From: Castanea sativa
Lineage: Eukaryota > Streptophyta > Magnoliopsida > Fagales > Fagaceae
Assembly: GCF_040712315.1 (NCBI RefSeq)
Contig: NC_134017.1
Location: 81,473,987 to 81,537,986, forward strand
Length of the DNA: 64,000 bases
Direction: 5' to 3'
Position numbers and translations under genes: made by a program
In this document: piece after piece, positions 1 to 12,659 of the stretch
Numbering within the stretch: position 1 is the first letter of the stretch
How the letters are laid out: every line of letters starts with the position of its first letter
The notes under the pieces: generated by a model
Told to the model about the DNA's origin: nothing
What the model saw: the letters and a program-made list of their open reading frames with translations, nothing else
Database searches by the model: none

Positions 1-975
1 AGAAAGGGTTGGATTGAAAGATTTAGATATCAAAAGTTTTGGGGAGGGGGGGAGAAGATGGAAATGAGATATAGCTAATGTTTGTTCTTAATTTTTACAA
101 AATTCTCACTTTTTGATCTTGTTTTCTCTTATTCTATTATGTATTTTATGGTTTTGGATGATAGAGACATAAAAGGGGATCAAAAATACATATTTACCCC
201 AATTTTTAATAGAGGTAGATTACGAAACCCTAATTAAGCTAACCTTAGGTGGGTAAAGTGTCAAATTTCAAACCACGAGTAGGCAACTTAAATTTCGATC
301 AAAGTCAAACCACATGTGGGTAAATTGTAATTAGATCTAAAAAAATTATATACTTTTATAAACTTGATATTAAATTATTTAAACTTGTAAATAAATTCTT
401 TAAAAATTTTATATTATTGTTGCCTTCAAAACAAATTACTATGCTTTATAATTCATCAATAAACATGTCATGTTTGGATGAACTTAATTGGTGGATGACG
501 AGCTAAGGCTATTATTCATATCAACACTTACTGGAAAAGCCTTTTTTTTTTTTTTTTTTTTAATCTGGGATAGAAATCCTATTATAACATTATCTAGATG
601 TATGTGTGTAAAACTCTCTCATGAAGACTTAAACTTCGGCACTTATCCCGCATCCCACAAAAATTTATACTTGTGAAAAACCTATTTTTGAATATGTTAT
701 ATTTATGTTAGTAGGTTGACTTAAGTTAGGAAATAAATATGACAATGTGACTATGTTGCTATAAAGGCTAAAGGGAACTTCCATAATCCCCTTTAAGGGG
801 TTAGGGTTGCATTTAATTGCTATGTTTTTGAGAGCGTGGCAACCTTGAGCTATAGTGAGAGAGTGCACCCCAGGCCCGTTTTTGGTGTTAGGCTAAATCC
901 ACGTGAATGAGTGGAGTTGTGTTATTGCCTTTCAAAATGGAAGTTCGACTAATTATATTTTCTCTTTTAAATTAA
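1..975. other. Intergenic AT-rich sequence, no gene seen
   Basis: No reading frame here looks coding on either strand. The stretch is AT-rich and contains a T homopolymer at about 541-562. I see no RNA gene or recognisable transposon end. Confidence 0.6.
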
Positions 976-1529
976 GGGTCTGTTTGGTTAAAGGGATGAA
1001 AAGTGAGAGGATAGAAAATGGTAGAAGGATAAAAAAACTGGGATGATAGAAAAGATTTTAATTTCCCTCCATTTTGTTTTGTTGGGAGTGAAAAAGTGGA
1101 GAGATGAATAAAGTGAGTTTGTATAAATTTACTCATATACCCTTATTAAAAATGATATCCAATTAAAACAAAAAAAGTGACAAACAACCAAAAAAAAAAA
1201 ACACAAAAGAAAGTAAGAAAAAAAAAATATGAGCAAGATACACTAGATGAAGCCTACCCAGTAAATCAAAAAAAAAAAAAAAAGTGAAAAGAAGAGTAAT
1301 GTACAAACAAAACCCATATGCAAGTGCACATGGATATTTTCATTCATTAACGTTTTCTCTCCATTTTAAGGAGAAAACTTCTTTGTGAGCTCAGGGAGAA
1401 AACACTTGAGCCCCACCATTTATTTTCCTTCTTCTCCACCCAACCAAACACACTCGCAAAAAGTTTTTCTTCCCATTTTCTCTCCAAAATTTTCCATCAA
1501 TTCTATTTTACCTCTAAACAAACACACCT
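976..1529. mobile_element. Tourist-like MITE (PIF/Harbinger type)
   Basis: The left end begins GGGTCTGTTTGG and the right end, read on the other strand, begins AGGTGTGTTTG, so the termini are inverted repeats. Both ends are flanked by TAA (973-975 and 1530-1532), the usual 3-bp target duplication of Tourist/Harbinger elements. There is no transposase reading frame, so it is non-autonomous. The inverted repeats are imperfect, so an older insertion is likely. Confidence 0.6.
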
Positions 1530-1734
1530 TAAGGATTTTTACAATGGAGTCGCAACTTATTTAATTATTGAAAAAATAAGAAAACCATAATTGAAAAATA
1601 AGAAAACCATAATTGAAAAATTCAACGCTTTATTTTAAAATAAGAGTCTAATAATAATATTGTTATAAAATGATTCTATTTCATTTCCTCAATGTTACTT
1701 CCAAACAAGATTATTTACATTCCATTCAAAATCA

Positions 1735-1890
1735 TTCCTTTCCATTCCTTTATTTTAAAACATCTAATCAAGGTTACTTAATTCCATTCCATTCCTTTCC
1801 CATACTTAAATACATTCAATTAATTCCATTCCATTCCATTCCTTTCCCATACTTAAATACATTCAATTCATTTCCATTCCCTTATGATCA
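1735..1890 (+). repeat. CATTC-rich low-complexity repeat with a 47-bp duplication
   Basis: Runs of ATTCC/CATTCC dominate, and a unit beginning CCTTTCCCATACTTAAATAC occurs twice, at 1794 and 1841, 47 bp apart. The apparent reading frame across it is a product of the repeat. The rest of 1530-2556 is AT-rich and shows no gene. Confidence 0.6.
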
Positions 1891-2556
1891 TTTTATTCCA
1901 TTCCATTCTCTTATGAACTCCTAAACGAAACTTGAGAGATATCAATGAAATGATGAGTAGAGGTCATTTGTTGGAAAATAATTTTAGCACAATTAACATT
2001 AATAGACCCTAAATTACTTTCCAATTGACATTAATAGGCTTCAATCACTTCCATTTCAGACTTAATCAGTTCCAAATTTATCCCAATTAAAAAGATAATT
2101 ACACAAATTACTCATTGAATAATTAATATTTGATTATCTAATTAATCAAGTGTGTGCAACCATACCATAAGATGCAGTCCTAGCCAATCAAAATATGACA
2201 TGTCATTAATTTTAAATTGATTATAATTATAACCAATTTGAATCATTTTTTCATAATCACATATAGTTGGACTCAATTTGTGATAGTACATTTTGGCTAT
2301 TAAAACTTGATTTGATGATAACTTTCAATCTGATGATCCGATTAAGGCTTATGACCTGTCAATTTGATCGTTACAACATCAAGATTATTTTGATGAAATA
2401 AAATTAAGGATCTAGCAGCCACAATTAAGATACCTATTTCTAAGGTGAAATTGCCTTTTTACCCTCCATGCGAGGTTAAACGAGGGTTGCAAAATGGGAC
2501 ATCAACAATTATGGGTTTCATAGTCAAAATAATATAGTATGGTGTCATTTTAATAA

Positions 2557-2733
2557 GGGAAATGTTAACGAATGCCCTAAGGGCATTTTTTAGTAAACTA
2601 TTTTAAGAAATTTTTATGGGTAAAAAAAAATTAATGTATTGATAGCCTTTTCAATTTCCCATAATAGTGGTATAAAAATTGTCCTAAAATAATTTATTAA
2701 TAATTACCCTAAAGACACCTGTTAACATGACCC
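2557..2733. mobile_element. Mutator-type MITE, copy 1
   Basis: The ends are inverted repeats (GGGAAATGTTAACGAATG at the left; on the other strand GGGTCATGTTAAC at the right). Flanking 9-mers TTTTAATAA (2548-2556) and TTTAAATAA (2734-2742) match at 8 of 9 positions, consistent with a Mutator-type 9-bp target duplication. A second member of the same family lies at 5914-6098. Confidence 0.6.
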
Positions 2734-2767
2734 TTTAAATAACTTGGACAATTTAACATGTATTCAT

Positions 2768-2923
2768 GGTTTTTAAAACCGGAACGATCAAAAAACCAAA
2801 AAAGGGTTAGGTTCTTGATTTTTCCCAATTCTTAACTGGTTTTGACTGATTTTTCCAATTTTAGGTTTGGTTCTTAGTTCAACCGGTTGAACCGGCCAGT
2901 TTAGTTTTTAAAACAATGCCTAT
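2768..2923. repeat. Possible small foldback element
   Basis: The left edge ATGGTTTTTAAAACCGG and the right edge AGTTTTTAAAACAATG are approximately inverted copies, with CCGGTTGAACCGG-like palindromic sequence inside. This resembles a short MITE. I could not define a target duplication, so the boundaries are approximate. Confidence 0.35.
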
Positions 2924-4370
2924 ATTAGCTCACTTTCTTAGGAGGATTGAGCTCTTTTAAAGTTGCTGACTTTTGGAATATGTCACTTGGCATTAAAACG
3001 GTAGATTTTATTAATTAAATTCGTAGTAAGATTGAGCATAAATATGAGATAATAGAGCATTATTTTGTCATACTCCATAGGTATGAAGTAATTTTTCAAT
3101 GTAAATAAGGTTTGGCTAATAAACGTGTTTGACAGACTTGCAGCGGTGTGTTACTCATTAGGGGAATTTGAAAGTTGCCTAATTAAAGCCCATTTTATAG
3201 TCTTTCCATGAGTGAGCTAGAAAAGAAAACTAAGTTTTTGCTCTTTCAAACCAGACTCCAAATTTGTGAATGGGCTTCCCACGTGGACTTGGACTACAAT
3301 TACACACAGAAAATAGAGAGGAGAGCGGTTGGTATTATTTTGCGGTTGTATTGGGCGGGCCTTAATATTAAGCGGACTGGTGTTGGTATGGTATCTATAT
3401 CTATATCTATAGAGATAGATATCGTTGATTAGTGCAACAAATATCCATAATCCAATATTGTTGATTTAACATCGAATTGATCAGACTTGAAGATGAATTG
3501 ACATTGAAGTGTCCAAAACGTGCATGAAAATGGCTTGTATTGTATGTATATGCTACGACCAAAGTCAAATATATATACAATTGATACAAGTGGCATTTGG
3601 AACTTTGGCTTGATGGTTACACCACCTTCTCTTAGATAATAAGGCAAAAGGAAAAGGAATACTTCCAACTCTTTCAGCTCCTATCCTTTTTTGTTTGCAA
3701 AATGCAAAGAATCTTTTTAGTGCAGTGGTCCTATTTCTATTTCTCTTCTCTGGAACATATATAGATGGTAGTGGAAAGATGGAAATATCTATCATGTCAA
3801 AGGAGGAAAAAGAGTGAATCAGTGATCGAGACCCAATGCAAACCCAACGCCCACATTTTTGTTCTGCTTTCCCAATAATTCTTTCACTTTCACCTTTAAT
3901 TGTTTGGATACTACTTATTTGCTAGAAACTAAAAATTTATTGTTAAAAATACTGTAATAAAATAATTTTTAAAAATGCGAATAGTGCTGTGGGACTTAAA
4001 TTTACTTACAAATCTACATTTTGCTGAGTTTGATGGTCCCATGAACAATACTGTGAGACCCCAAAAAATACACAAAACACAACCGAAATATAATTTCATT
4101 GTTGGGCAAACGCACGCTTCATCATCCAACTTTTTCGTGGGGGTAAAATAAAAGACACCAAAATAAAATGTTTTTCCTTGAAGGCACAAGGCTCATTCTA
4201 ATTGATTGCAGACAAGTTATATGAACAGTACCGTACGTGTTTCTTTGACTAGACTAGATTGTTATCCTACAAATCTAAAGAACAAACATAATGAGTAGCA
4301 TGCACAAATGAAACTTTACCCAAAAAAAAAAAAAACAAAAAACAAAAATGGAGCAAATTCTTTGTCCTTC

Positions 4371-4408
<38 letters not shown>

Positions 4409-5276
4409 GAAATGTTAACCAGCTCCGTGCGATGCTTGTTAATATTTCCTTTTTTGTGTCGTACTTTAAAAAAAAAATTGTCAAAAAAATTATCAAAAAA
4501 AAAAAAAAATATATATATATATACACTAAAAGTTGTTGCCTAACAAACTAAAAAGTTGTCAATAATTATGTTGCTAAGAGGCACTTTACCGTGCCCGTTA
4601 ATATAGGGATAAAATTGTCCTTGGATGATCGTATGAAATTCAACTATTTTAACAAAACACTATTGAATCATATGAGGATCATGATGACTTGTGTCACTAT
4701 ATATACTTTTAAAAGAATATATATTTCTATTTATTTTCTTGGCTTGAAGAAAAGAGACTTTGGCTGCCGACTTCGTCAAACTTCATTAATGCCCATCCTT
4801 ATTGAATTCTGTCAATTTCAAAAAAAAAATTTCTTTTCCTGTAAGGTCTTTTACCACTTGATGAGAAGATGCCTTTATTTATTTTGATGGAAAGCCGCCT
4901 TTATTTTAAATTTAAATGAAGGACTTGTTGATGAATGATGAATCTAGCTTCTTCTTTTCTCTTCTTTTTTTCTTTTTAATTGATTCCATGGTTGTCTGCC
5001 TATTTCAAAATTGACTTTAAAGTATCTATTAAGTATTAACCCTTTTGTATCTCACAAGTGATAATTAACCCTTCTCTCATCCAAACATCCTTTTTTTTTT
5101 TTTTTAATGAAATCCAAACATCCCTTTAATCATTATATATATCCAACTTTAGATCAAAATAAAAATGAAAAGGCATAACTCTTCCCCCCTGTTGATCTAC
5201 ATCCCATAGGAGAATTAGATCTAAAAAGGATCATATTCCTAAAAAGGTTCAGGATTATCTTTTATGTGCCCATTTA
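2924..5276. other. Intergenic, no gene seen; TA microsatellite at 4375-4402
   Basis: Short open frames exist on both strands but none has homology I recognise, splice signals in order or biased composition. Features visible are a (TA)n tract at 4375-4402, an A-run and TA-run at 4494-4522, and a short nested palindrome of ATCTATAT repeats near 3390-3420. Confidence 0.55.
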
Positions 5277-6190
5277 GGATTTGAAATTAAATAAACTGTT
5301 GGTTTAGTGTTTGCTAATTTTTAGGAAATTTGTATCAAACGTGGGTGAAATATATTTTAATACAAATTGTGTTAATTTTTAGAAAAAAGGTTTATCTGAT
5401 TTTTTTTTTAATTTTTGTTGAATTATAATTTTAACCCTATTTTTTACTTTTTAAGAATGGATTATCTAATTAAATTCTATACAAAGAAAAATCAATTCTA
5501 TACAATCTAATGGTATTGGAGAAACCAAAACTAGTAGGAATATACTATCAGATCCCTTTGATAAATGGATAGAGCTGAATCAATTCAAAGAATGATGCAA
5601 TTTTGTGATGATTTAATTTATTTTTAATAATTTGATAGTTACGAAGGATCATAAATGATTTAAAAACCTAGATGTTTTTATTAGAAACATAAATAGGTAT
5701 TAGTTAAGCTACAAGTTGTTGACATTTTGAAATGAATTTTGAAATTTGAAATTTGTGCAATTCCTTCATACCATTATTTCAATTTATGCTTTATATAATA
5801 AGTACTAAAAAAAAAAAAAAGACAATTAATAGAATATTAATAAAAATTTTTAATTTGAATTTATCTATTGTTAGTGAGATTACACAGGAATTAATTTTTA
5901 AGAAATTAAAATTGGGAAATGCTAACGAATGCCCTTAGGGCATTGTTTAATAATTCATTTAAAGAAAATTTTTATGTGAAAAGAAAGAAAAACAATTAAT
6001 ATTTTGACAGTTTTTTTTATTTTTCATAAAAGTGATGTCAAAACTTTTCTAAAATGAATTGTTAACCAAAACCCTAAGGCCACTTGTTAGCAAAACCCAT
6101 TAAAATGTAGAATTTGAAATTGAGTAAATTAGGAGTATTTTTGACATTTTATAAAGACATAATTAATTTTTTGAGTTCTCCTATACATAG
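5277..6190 (-). repeat. Old dispersed repeat fragment, inverted relative to 17.7-18.1 kb and 35.5-35.9 kb
   Basis: Stretches at 5277-5470, 5855-5900 and 6113-6180 match, on the opposite strand, pieces of 17,700-18,060 and its duplicate at 35,490-35,850 (for example the TTTAGTGTKTGCTA core, TTTTAACCCTATTTTT and TAGGAGTATTTTTGACATTTT). The copy is broken into blocks and carries the MITE at 5914-6098. The original element type is not recognisable. Confidence 0.5.
5914..6098. mobile_element. Mutator-type MITE, copy 2
   Basis: It has the same termini as 2557-2733: GGGAAATGCTAACGAATG at the left and, on the other strand, GGGTTTTGCTAAC at the right. It is bracketed by ATTAAAATT (5905-5913) and ATTAAAATG (6099-6107), a 9-bp duplication with one mismatch. 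At 185 bp it has no coding capacity. Confidence 0.65.
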
Positions 6191-6311
6191 AGACAAAAAG
6201 AGAGTATTTATAAACAAAAATAAGGTAACTTATCTTTTTTTTTTTTTTTTGAGGAGCAAAATAAGGTAACTTATCTGTTTGTGGAACTTGTTACCAATTA
6301 TGTGTACTTTT

Positions 6312-7045
6312 TGTAAGTGCACAATTGCACCTAGACCCAAAGACAATCACGGGCTCAGGCCCAATGAGTCTTAAACAATGAAATTTGTAGAGTGTGGACT
6401 TGAAATCTAGATTAGAAGTACTGAGAACTTGATAACAGGCTAAAAGTTACAAACACTTGTAAATAATAAATGATAATTGCAAATAGACCTCCTCGGACGT
6501 GAGTCGAGGACTACTTCTGTATTATTTCTCTTTCTTTCTTAAAGGTTACAATTCTTAATCCCTTTCTTAGTTACAGACCCCCCCTTAAATACTTCTTTTC
6601 CTGATGCTTTATCCACGTGTTGCTCCAACCCACTCCCTCCTAGATATTTCCTTTCTTAGTGCCTTTGAATAGTGACCAGAAGTTTCAGTTCTACTGTTCA
6701 GGAGTCACTTCCCCATTAATGCGGCCAGAGAGGTAGGTGCAGAGTCTTTGATGTGGAGGTGGCAGCCTTTGCTTTTGGTATCTTTTTAATACCGGTGTAC
6801 CTCGAAGGTTCAGGGTTTCCCCCCTTTAACCAACAGTCTTTCCGGAATATTACCTTGACCTTCATGGTGAAGCTTCGAGTTCTCTTGGGTCTATCCGAGG
6901 AGAAACTTACCCTCGAATGTGTCATCGGACCCTCGGCGTATGGACCGATTTGCAGTACTAACAGATTCTTAGCTTAAGAGCAGGTCGGCCCTCCTTGCTA
7001 CAGCCCAAAGGCCCATATGCTCACCTAGGTCTTTTTACTCCCACA
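6312..7045 (+). mobile_element. Solo LTR of an LTR retrotransposon (family shared with 32140-32895)
   Basis: The 734-bp unit begins TGTAAGTGCACAATTGC and ends TACTCCCACA, giving canonical TG...CA termini. It is flanked by a perfect 5-bp duplication CTTTT (6307-6311 and 7046-7050). A divergent copy of the whole unit sits in the opposite orientation at 32140-32895, also with its own 5-bp duplication. No internal region, primer site or pol remains, which is what unequal recombination between two LTRs leaves. The open frames inside are not genes. Confidence 0.75.
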
Positions 7046-7740
7046 CTTTTAATATATCAAAAATCTTGTAATTTAATTGTTAACCTATTTATATTTCCGA
7101 AGATAAAGTCAAAGATTCAAGTTCCTTCCCAACTCTGAAAGCGAGAATCTATTTTTTTCACTTTTCAATCTTTCACCACCAAAAAAATAAAAAAGCAATG
7201 GTCACAGAGATTGAAGCAAACACAAACACAAACACAAACAAAAAGAAAAGAGCACCCATACCAAAACACGCGGACACGGGCAACCCTCCAACTCCAAAGT
7301 GCATTTAACTCATTATGTCGTCAACAAGCAAAAGACTCCTAAACCAAAAGTCCAAAACCCTCCAAAGTTGAATGGAGAAGTATTGGTAGCAACCATAGGC
7401 AAAGGAAAAAAAAAAAAAAAAAAAACTCACATACCCATCTCTCTCAATGTCCCAAAAATCCTCGTCTCATTCTCAGGCACGTCATTTCTTTGCAATTACC
7501 TTGTTTTTGTTTTTATTTTTTTGATGGAACACAATTACCTTGTTTGTGTGTTTGTTTGTTTGGTTTTTGACTTATTTCTCTCTCTGTGTTGTTATTTTAT
7601 ATGCATAGTCATAATGTGTATATGAGAATCCATCTATAACATCTCTGCCTCTGCCTCTGCCTCTGACTCTGCATATTCTTTCTGGGAAATTCCCATAAAA
7701 TTTTATTTTAATTTTGCTAAAAATTTTTAAAATAAAAAAA
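7046..7740 (+). promoter_or_regulatory. Upstream region and probable 5' leader of the carrier gene
   Basis: This interval precedes the ATG at 7741. It holds a CAAACA repeat (7216-7242), an A-run near 7407-7424 and a CTCTGC microsatellite (7645-7672), which is common in plant 5' leaders. I see no convincing TATA box or defined transcription start, so the assignment rests on position. Confidence 0.35.
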
Positions 7741-10700
7741 ATGGCATTTGAATCGCAGTCTCTGAAGAAGAAGAGCTATGCTGATGCTGGGATATCTGGA
7801 GACATGTACAGTATGGTAATGATGCTTCCCAAAGAGCTTGAAATGGAGAAAGACAACAATTTCGACCTCAAATTTCACGTTCCTGACCTTGGTCGTGCCT
7901 GCAAGGTCTGTCTCATTCTCACTTCTCTATTTTTCTTATCTGGGATTTTTTTTCTTCTTTACTTTTCAGTGTTATTGGCCTATTTGCTGTGTCTTCAAGA
8001 TATTCTGGATCGTTTCAAACGGTCAAGAAAACAAAACCCATTACTTCAAATAGAGCAAAGTGTGAAAAAGATTGCTACTTTTTTTTTTTTCCTTCTTTTG
8101 GAGGTTAAATTTATTTTCTTCTGTCAGGGTTGCTGAGAAAATGTACACAAGTCCTGGAAAGAAAGTTTAGATCTTTTTGTTTTTTACCTTACTTCCTTTT
8201 AAAGTATATCTTTTGCTAGAATCAAACTTTCTGCACAGATATAAAAAATAGAATTTCTCCTATTTTTGGTTTAGAGGTCTTCGGATTGTTTATTCCTTCT
8301 CTATTTATTTGCTGCTGTAAATTGCAATTGACCATGTTCATGATCTTTTGCTTATGTGATATCTAGACTGTGATCAATTTTTTTGTGCTGACCACCCAAA
8401 CATGAATTATATTTATAAAAAAAAGAAAAAGAAAAACGATGCTTACAGTTCTAATTAAAAGTGTCATTATCCCAGCATCACTTACAGTACCCTTATAGTA
8501 GTTATGGAGGACCTACTGCATTAAGTATCATAAGAATAACCCAAATTTGATAATGTGACAAATAATCATACAGCAATAGAGAATAAGTCTAGGATTTTAG
8601 CATATAGGCTTGTGGGGTTCTTGTACTTCATCTTCCATTTCTTCATGGACTTCCTACTATTAGAGTATCCAACCTAAAAACTTAAGCTTTTCAGTTTAGA
8701 GGCCCAACAAGTGTAAATACCGGGAACTAAGTAGACATCTCACTGATGTGGAATTTCCCAACACTATATCAGGCTCAACAGAAACCAAAACAAAGACAGA
8801 CAGCTTGATGACTAAAAAAGAGAAACAGGCTTGGCATGTGGACTTCCAAGACTATCAAACCGCAATCTGATACCTTGTTAATATGTCAAACCCAAAAATC
8901 TAAGCTAGTATGTGGAGTGGCTAACTAGTACACATACCCGTTTCCAAGCACAAACTTACTGATGTGGATTTGCGTAACACCCATGGTAAGATAGGTGACT
9001 ACATGGTGAAATAGTCCTAAATACGCCTGTCTTTTCCTCTACTGATTATATCCTTGGGTTTTCCTTTAACTTCTTATATATGAGTTTGACAACTGGATTG
9101 TTTAATCATATCTGTCTCTGGGTATGGTTTTCTTGTCCCATGGACATTGGAGCTTGTGTTACATCGTTTTTGGTCTACTTTTTCATAGTATTACACTTTT
9201 TTTTTTGACCAACTAATTCCCCCCTTCTCATTAAGGTTGGTTTTGGCATTTCATTTAGGGGCTGAGGGAAAAAGAAATTATTATTTTTTAATGTTTTTTA
9301 ATTGGTTCTATCACATTGACATGCTTTGATGTAATTCAGGTTTTCTTCAGGACTAGAGAAGTTGGTGAGTTTCTTAGTGGGGCTTTAGCAGGGGCTATGA
9401 CCAAGGCTGTGCTTGCTCCTCTTGAGACCATTCGGTTGGCTTTGCTTTCTACTTACATGCATTTCTTATTTCATGAAGTAAATGTATTTGTCATCACATT
9501 TAATATTTCTTGTTTACTTGCTCAAATATCTACAAGCATTGCCCTTTGCCTAGCAGTTTAAATTAGTAATAGAAAATGTGCTTAATTGGAAAAGGACACA
9601 ACTTCCCAAGCGTACTCAACAGTTAGGCTTATAAATAAGAATATTGGCTGTACATATCTTTTCTTCTTGTTGTGTAATCTCTCTACTGCTTCTTGAAAAT
9701 CTTGTAAAACAATGCATCCTATGTTGAACAGTTGAAGGCGACTTGGGTTCATAGGATAAACAGAGTGCTCCTCTCCCAACACACCATCCCTTATGAAGCT
9801 GATTTCATCTGAGGTGGAGACCAAAAGACTTAAAAAAAAAGTAGAAATTATACTTTACCACCTTGAACTAGACTCCCTGATTACACTTTGTACTATAAAC
9901 TTTGGATTTCCGTCCAAGTTAACAATAAACTTGAAACTGGAGAACAATATGTAACAAGGGTCATAGTTTAGAGTGCAGAACGTGCATTCTAAAAGTTGAG
10001 GGTGCAAAATGTAATTTGGGGTATAGTTTACGGTGGCGGAATGTAATTTCCTCCTATAATTTTTATATGATGTTTGTAGGGGGTTCAAGTGATGGCCTAG
10101 TGGTGATGATGCCCTCTGTGGTGCTTGATGTTGGTGATTTGAGAGTTGAACACCCCCCCCCCCCCCTCCCCCCTAACTATCTATCTATGAAAAAGAAAAA
10201 GAAAAAGAAAAGAAGAAGATGATTGTAGACCATATATACATATATGCAGTGTCATTATACTAGGATATGTTCTGGTAAACTTTATGATCAAGGAATTAGC
10301 TGTGTTTAGAATGGTCTATTATTTTAACATTTTACATTCTTGTTTCTGTTTGGCATCGGGCATCAGGTCTTTCTAAATACACGTCTCATCAGTTCTTTAT
10401 TTGCTACCTCAGTCATGTTCCCATTTGGCCTTGCCCTTACAGCACCTTAATTTTCTATGCACTTTTGATGTCAAGTAATAAATACTTACATGGAAGTGTG
10501 CATATTTCTGAAATCTTTTATGGCTGATTACTTTTAAATTCTATGACCAATCTGAAGTGTTTATATGGATGTATAATTTCTTGATGAGCTGTATGGTGTA
10601 TGCTACACACTCACATCCACATCCACACATGTCTGTATGTTAAATATGTACTATGGTGTATACAATACTAAACCAGTACACACAGTTGCAATAGTCACTG

Positions 10701-12659
10701 ACTTATGTCGTCAAGGACCAACTTACGTCCTGCATAAATCGGTGACTATTGCAACCCATGATACCCATCCATGTCAAGCTTGGTGGTTAGAGGAAGTTTT
10801 AAAGCTTCCTTCTCCACACTAAACTTCTTAAGATACATGAACCTTAATTAAATTGTACATTTTGAAATGTTTGTAATTGTTACCAATTTTATAATAACTA
10901 TATATTAAAGCGTTAAAATATTCTGATTTGTAATGTGTAATATTCAGGACGAGAATGGTGGTTGGTGTTGGATCCAAAAACATTGCGGGTAGTTTCTTGG
11001 AGGTGATTGAGAAGCAGGGTTGGCAAGGATTATGGGCTGGCAATGCAATCAATATGGTCCGTATAATCCCTACCCAGGCAATTGAGCTTGGAACGTTTGA
11101 GTGTGTAAAACGATCAATGACATCAGCACAGGAGAAATGGAATCAGGAAGAATGCCCAAGATTGCAAATTGGTCGTTTCAATTTGAAGTTTTCTCTCTCC
11201 TGGATTTCTCCAATAGCTGTGGCTGGTGCAGCTGCTGGAATTGTTAGCACACTTGCTTGCCATCCCCTTGAAGTTTTGAAGGTATTTGCACTATGGGATC
11301 CAGTCATGAAAATAGAAAATTGAGTCTAGTCAGGCACATCTTTTATGTTGTTCGCTTTTGATAAGTTCTTTTATATTGTTTTTAGACGTTAAAAATTTCA
11401 TCTTCCATCAGTTATTTCTCATAACATAGATCTTTGCTGGTCTATTTACTTTGTACTTAGGTTCTTTTATTTATATATTACAACTACATCTTTTTCGGTT
11501 GTATTTATAGTTATCTTTTTACAGGATCGTTTGACTGTCAGTCCTGAGGCATACCCTAGTTTAAGCGTTGCAATTAGCAAAATTTATAAGGATGGTGGGA
11601 TTGGCGCCTTTTATGCTGGTATCTCACCTACATTGATTGGAATGCTGCCATACAGTACTTGCTACTATTTCATGTATGAGACATTGAAGACATCTTACTG
11701 CCAATCAAAAAATAAAAAGTCTTTGAACCGCCCCGAGATGCTCGTGCTTGGAGCTTTTGCAGGTGAGAAATATGGCTTCAATTATGTCTTTTATTTTAAT
11801 TTATTATTTTAAAAAAAGAATATGACTTCAATAGTATCATATGGTATTTATGAAAAATATCTCTTGGTTTTCTTCCAATATATATATAAAAGCTTACAAC
11901 AAGCTCATTCAATTAATTTGGATAAAGGTAATGAGAATCTGACATCCTCACTCCTCAGTCCCTAATTCTCTCTTTTCCCATTTAGTTGGTAATGAACAGT
12001 CTTTGAAAATGTTATGGATTCTAATCTTGGATCAGAACTGATCTTTCCCCGTCAGTTTTATATAATATTTCAATTGGTATTTTGGTCTAATTAACTTGTG
12101 TTCATTGGAATGCTTGCACATGCATCTTGGAGATGATATCTCAAAAAGGTCTCTTGAAACCATTATTCTCCTTATTTATTTTACAATGCATTCTGTCTCT
12201 CTCCAAGAAAGAGCCCTAACAATCTGTAAATAGTGTGTGATTGATGTAGTACCTCCTATTTTGAGAGTGGGAAGATCTATTCTTGGCAAGTATAAGAGAC
12301 TGTTGGGCCAATTGCACCATTCGAGAGCATATTATATTTTGTGTTTTGACCATTGCTTATAATTATATCATCACTCTTAAATAATTGGACTTTCATACAC
12401 TTTCCCAGGTTTTACTGCTAGCACAATTAGCTTTCCATTGGAGGTGGCCAGGAAACGATTAATGGTGGGAGCTCTACAGGGTAAGTGCCCACCCCACATG
12501 GCAGCAGCACTTTCAGAAGTCATCCGTGAACGAGGTCTGTTGGGACTCTACAGGGGGTGGGGTGCTAGTTGTTTAAAGGTCATGCCATCATCCGGCATCA
12601 CCTGGATGTTTTATGAAGCTTGGAAAGACATATTGCTTGTTGGAAGAGGTAATCTATGA
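7741..12659 (+). CDS. BTL1: Brittle1-like mitochondrial adenine nucleotide carrier (five exons)
   Basis: This is a mitochondrial carrier family protein of 360 residues, expected in the inner mitochondrial membrane exchanging adenine nucleotides. Exons read 7741-7905, 9340-9434, 10948-11281, 11525-11762 and 12409-12659; all junctions are GT-AG and phases match. The ATG at 7741 gives MAFESQSLKKKSYADAG. Three carrier repeats are marked by the signature motifs PLETIR (end of exon 2), PLEVLKDR (exon 3/4 junction) and PLEVARKR (exon 5), each preceded by a small-residue-rich helix such as GALAGAMTKAVLA. Exon 4 contains YSTCYYFMYE. Length and sequence best fit the plant BTL1 type rather than longer Brittle1 paralogues; the symbol is from family resemblance only, and substrate is inferred. 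Introns 1 and 2 are about 1.4-1.5 kb, and intron 2 carries a MITE and a SINE. Exon 5 and part of intron 4 recur elsewhere in the window. Confidence 0.9.
9844..10050. mobile_element. MITE in intron 2 of the carrier gene
   Basis: The first ~33 bases (GAAATTATACTTTACCACC...) and the reverse complement of the last ~33 (GAAATTACATTCCGCCACC...) align with several mismatches, giving a 207-bp foldback element. It lies entirely within intron 2, away from the splice sites. The superfamily is uncertain because no clear target duplication is visible. Confidence 0.5.
10080..10217 (+). mobile_element. tRNA-derived SINE in intron 2 of the carrier gene
   Basis: An A-box-like segment (TGGCCTAGTGGT, about 10093-10104) is followed ~45 bp later by a B-box-like segment (GAGTTGAACACCCC), then a C-run and an A-rich GAAAAA tail. 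It is bracketed by GATGTTTGTAG (10069-10079) and GATGATTGTAG (10218-10228), an 11-bp direct repeat with one mismatch. This is the structure of a retrotransposed plant SINE in the sense direction of the gene. Confidence 0.55.

Noticed and set aside
4375..4402. CRISPR-like or regulatory short repeat arrays
   Set aside because: All short-period repeats seen in the window are microsatellites or transposon-internal arrays without spacers.
4405..4610. Possible third member of the GGGAAATG...MITE family
   Set aside because: Only short segments around GTTAAC agree and no flanking duplication was found.
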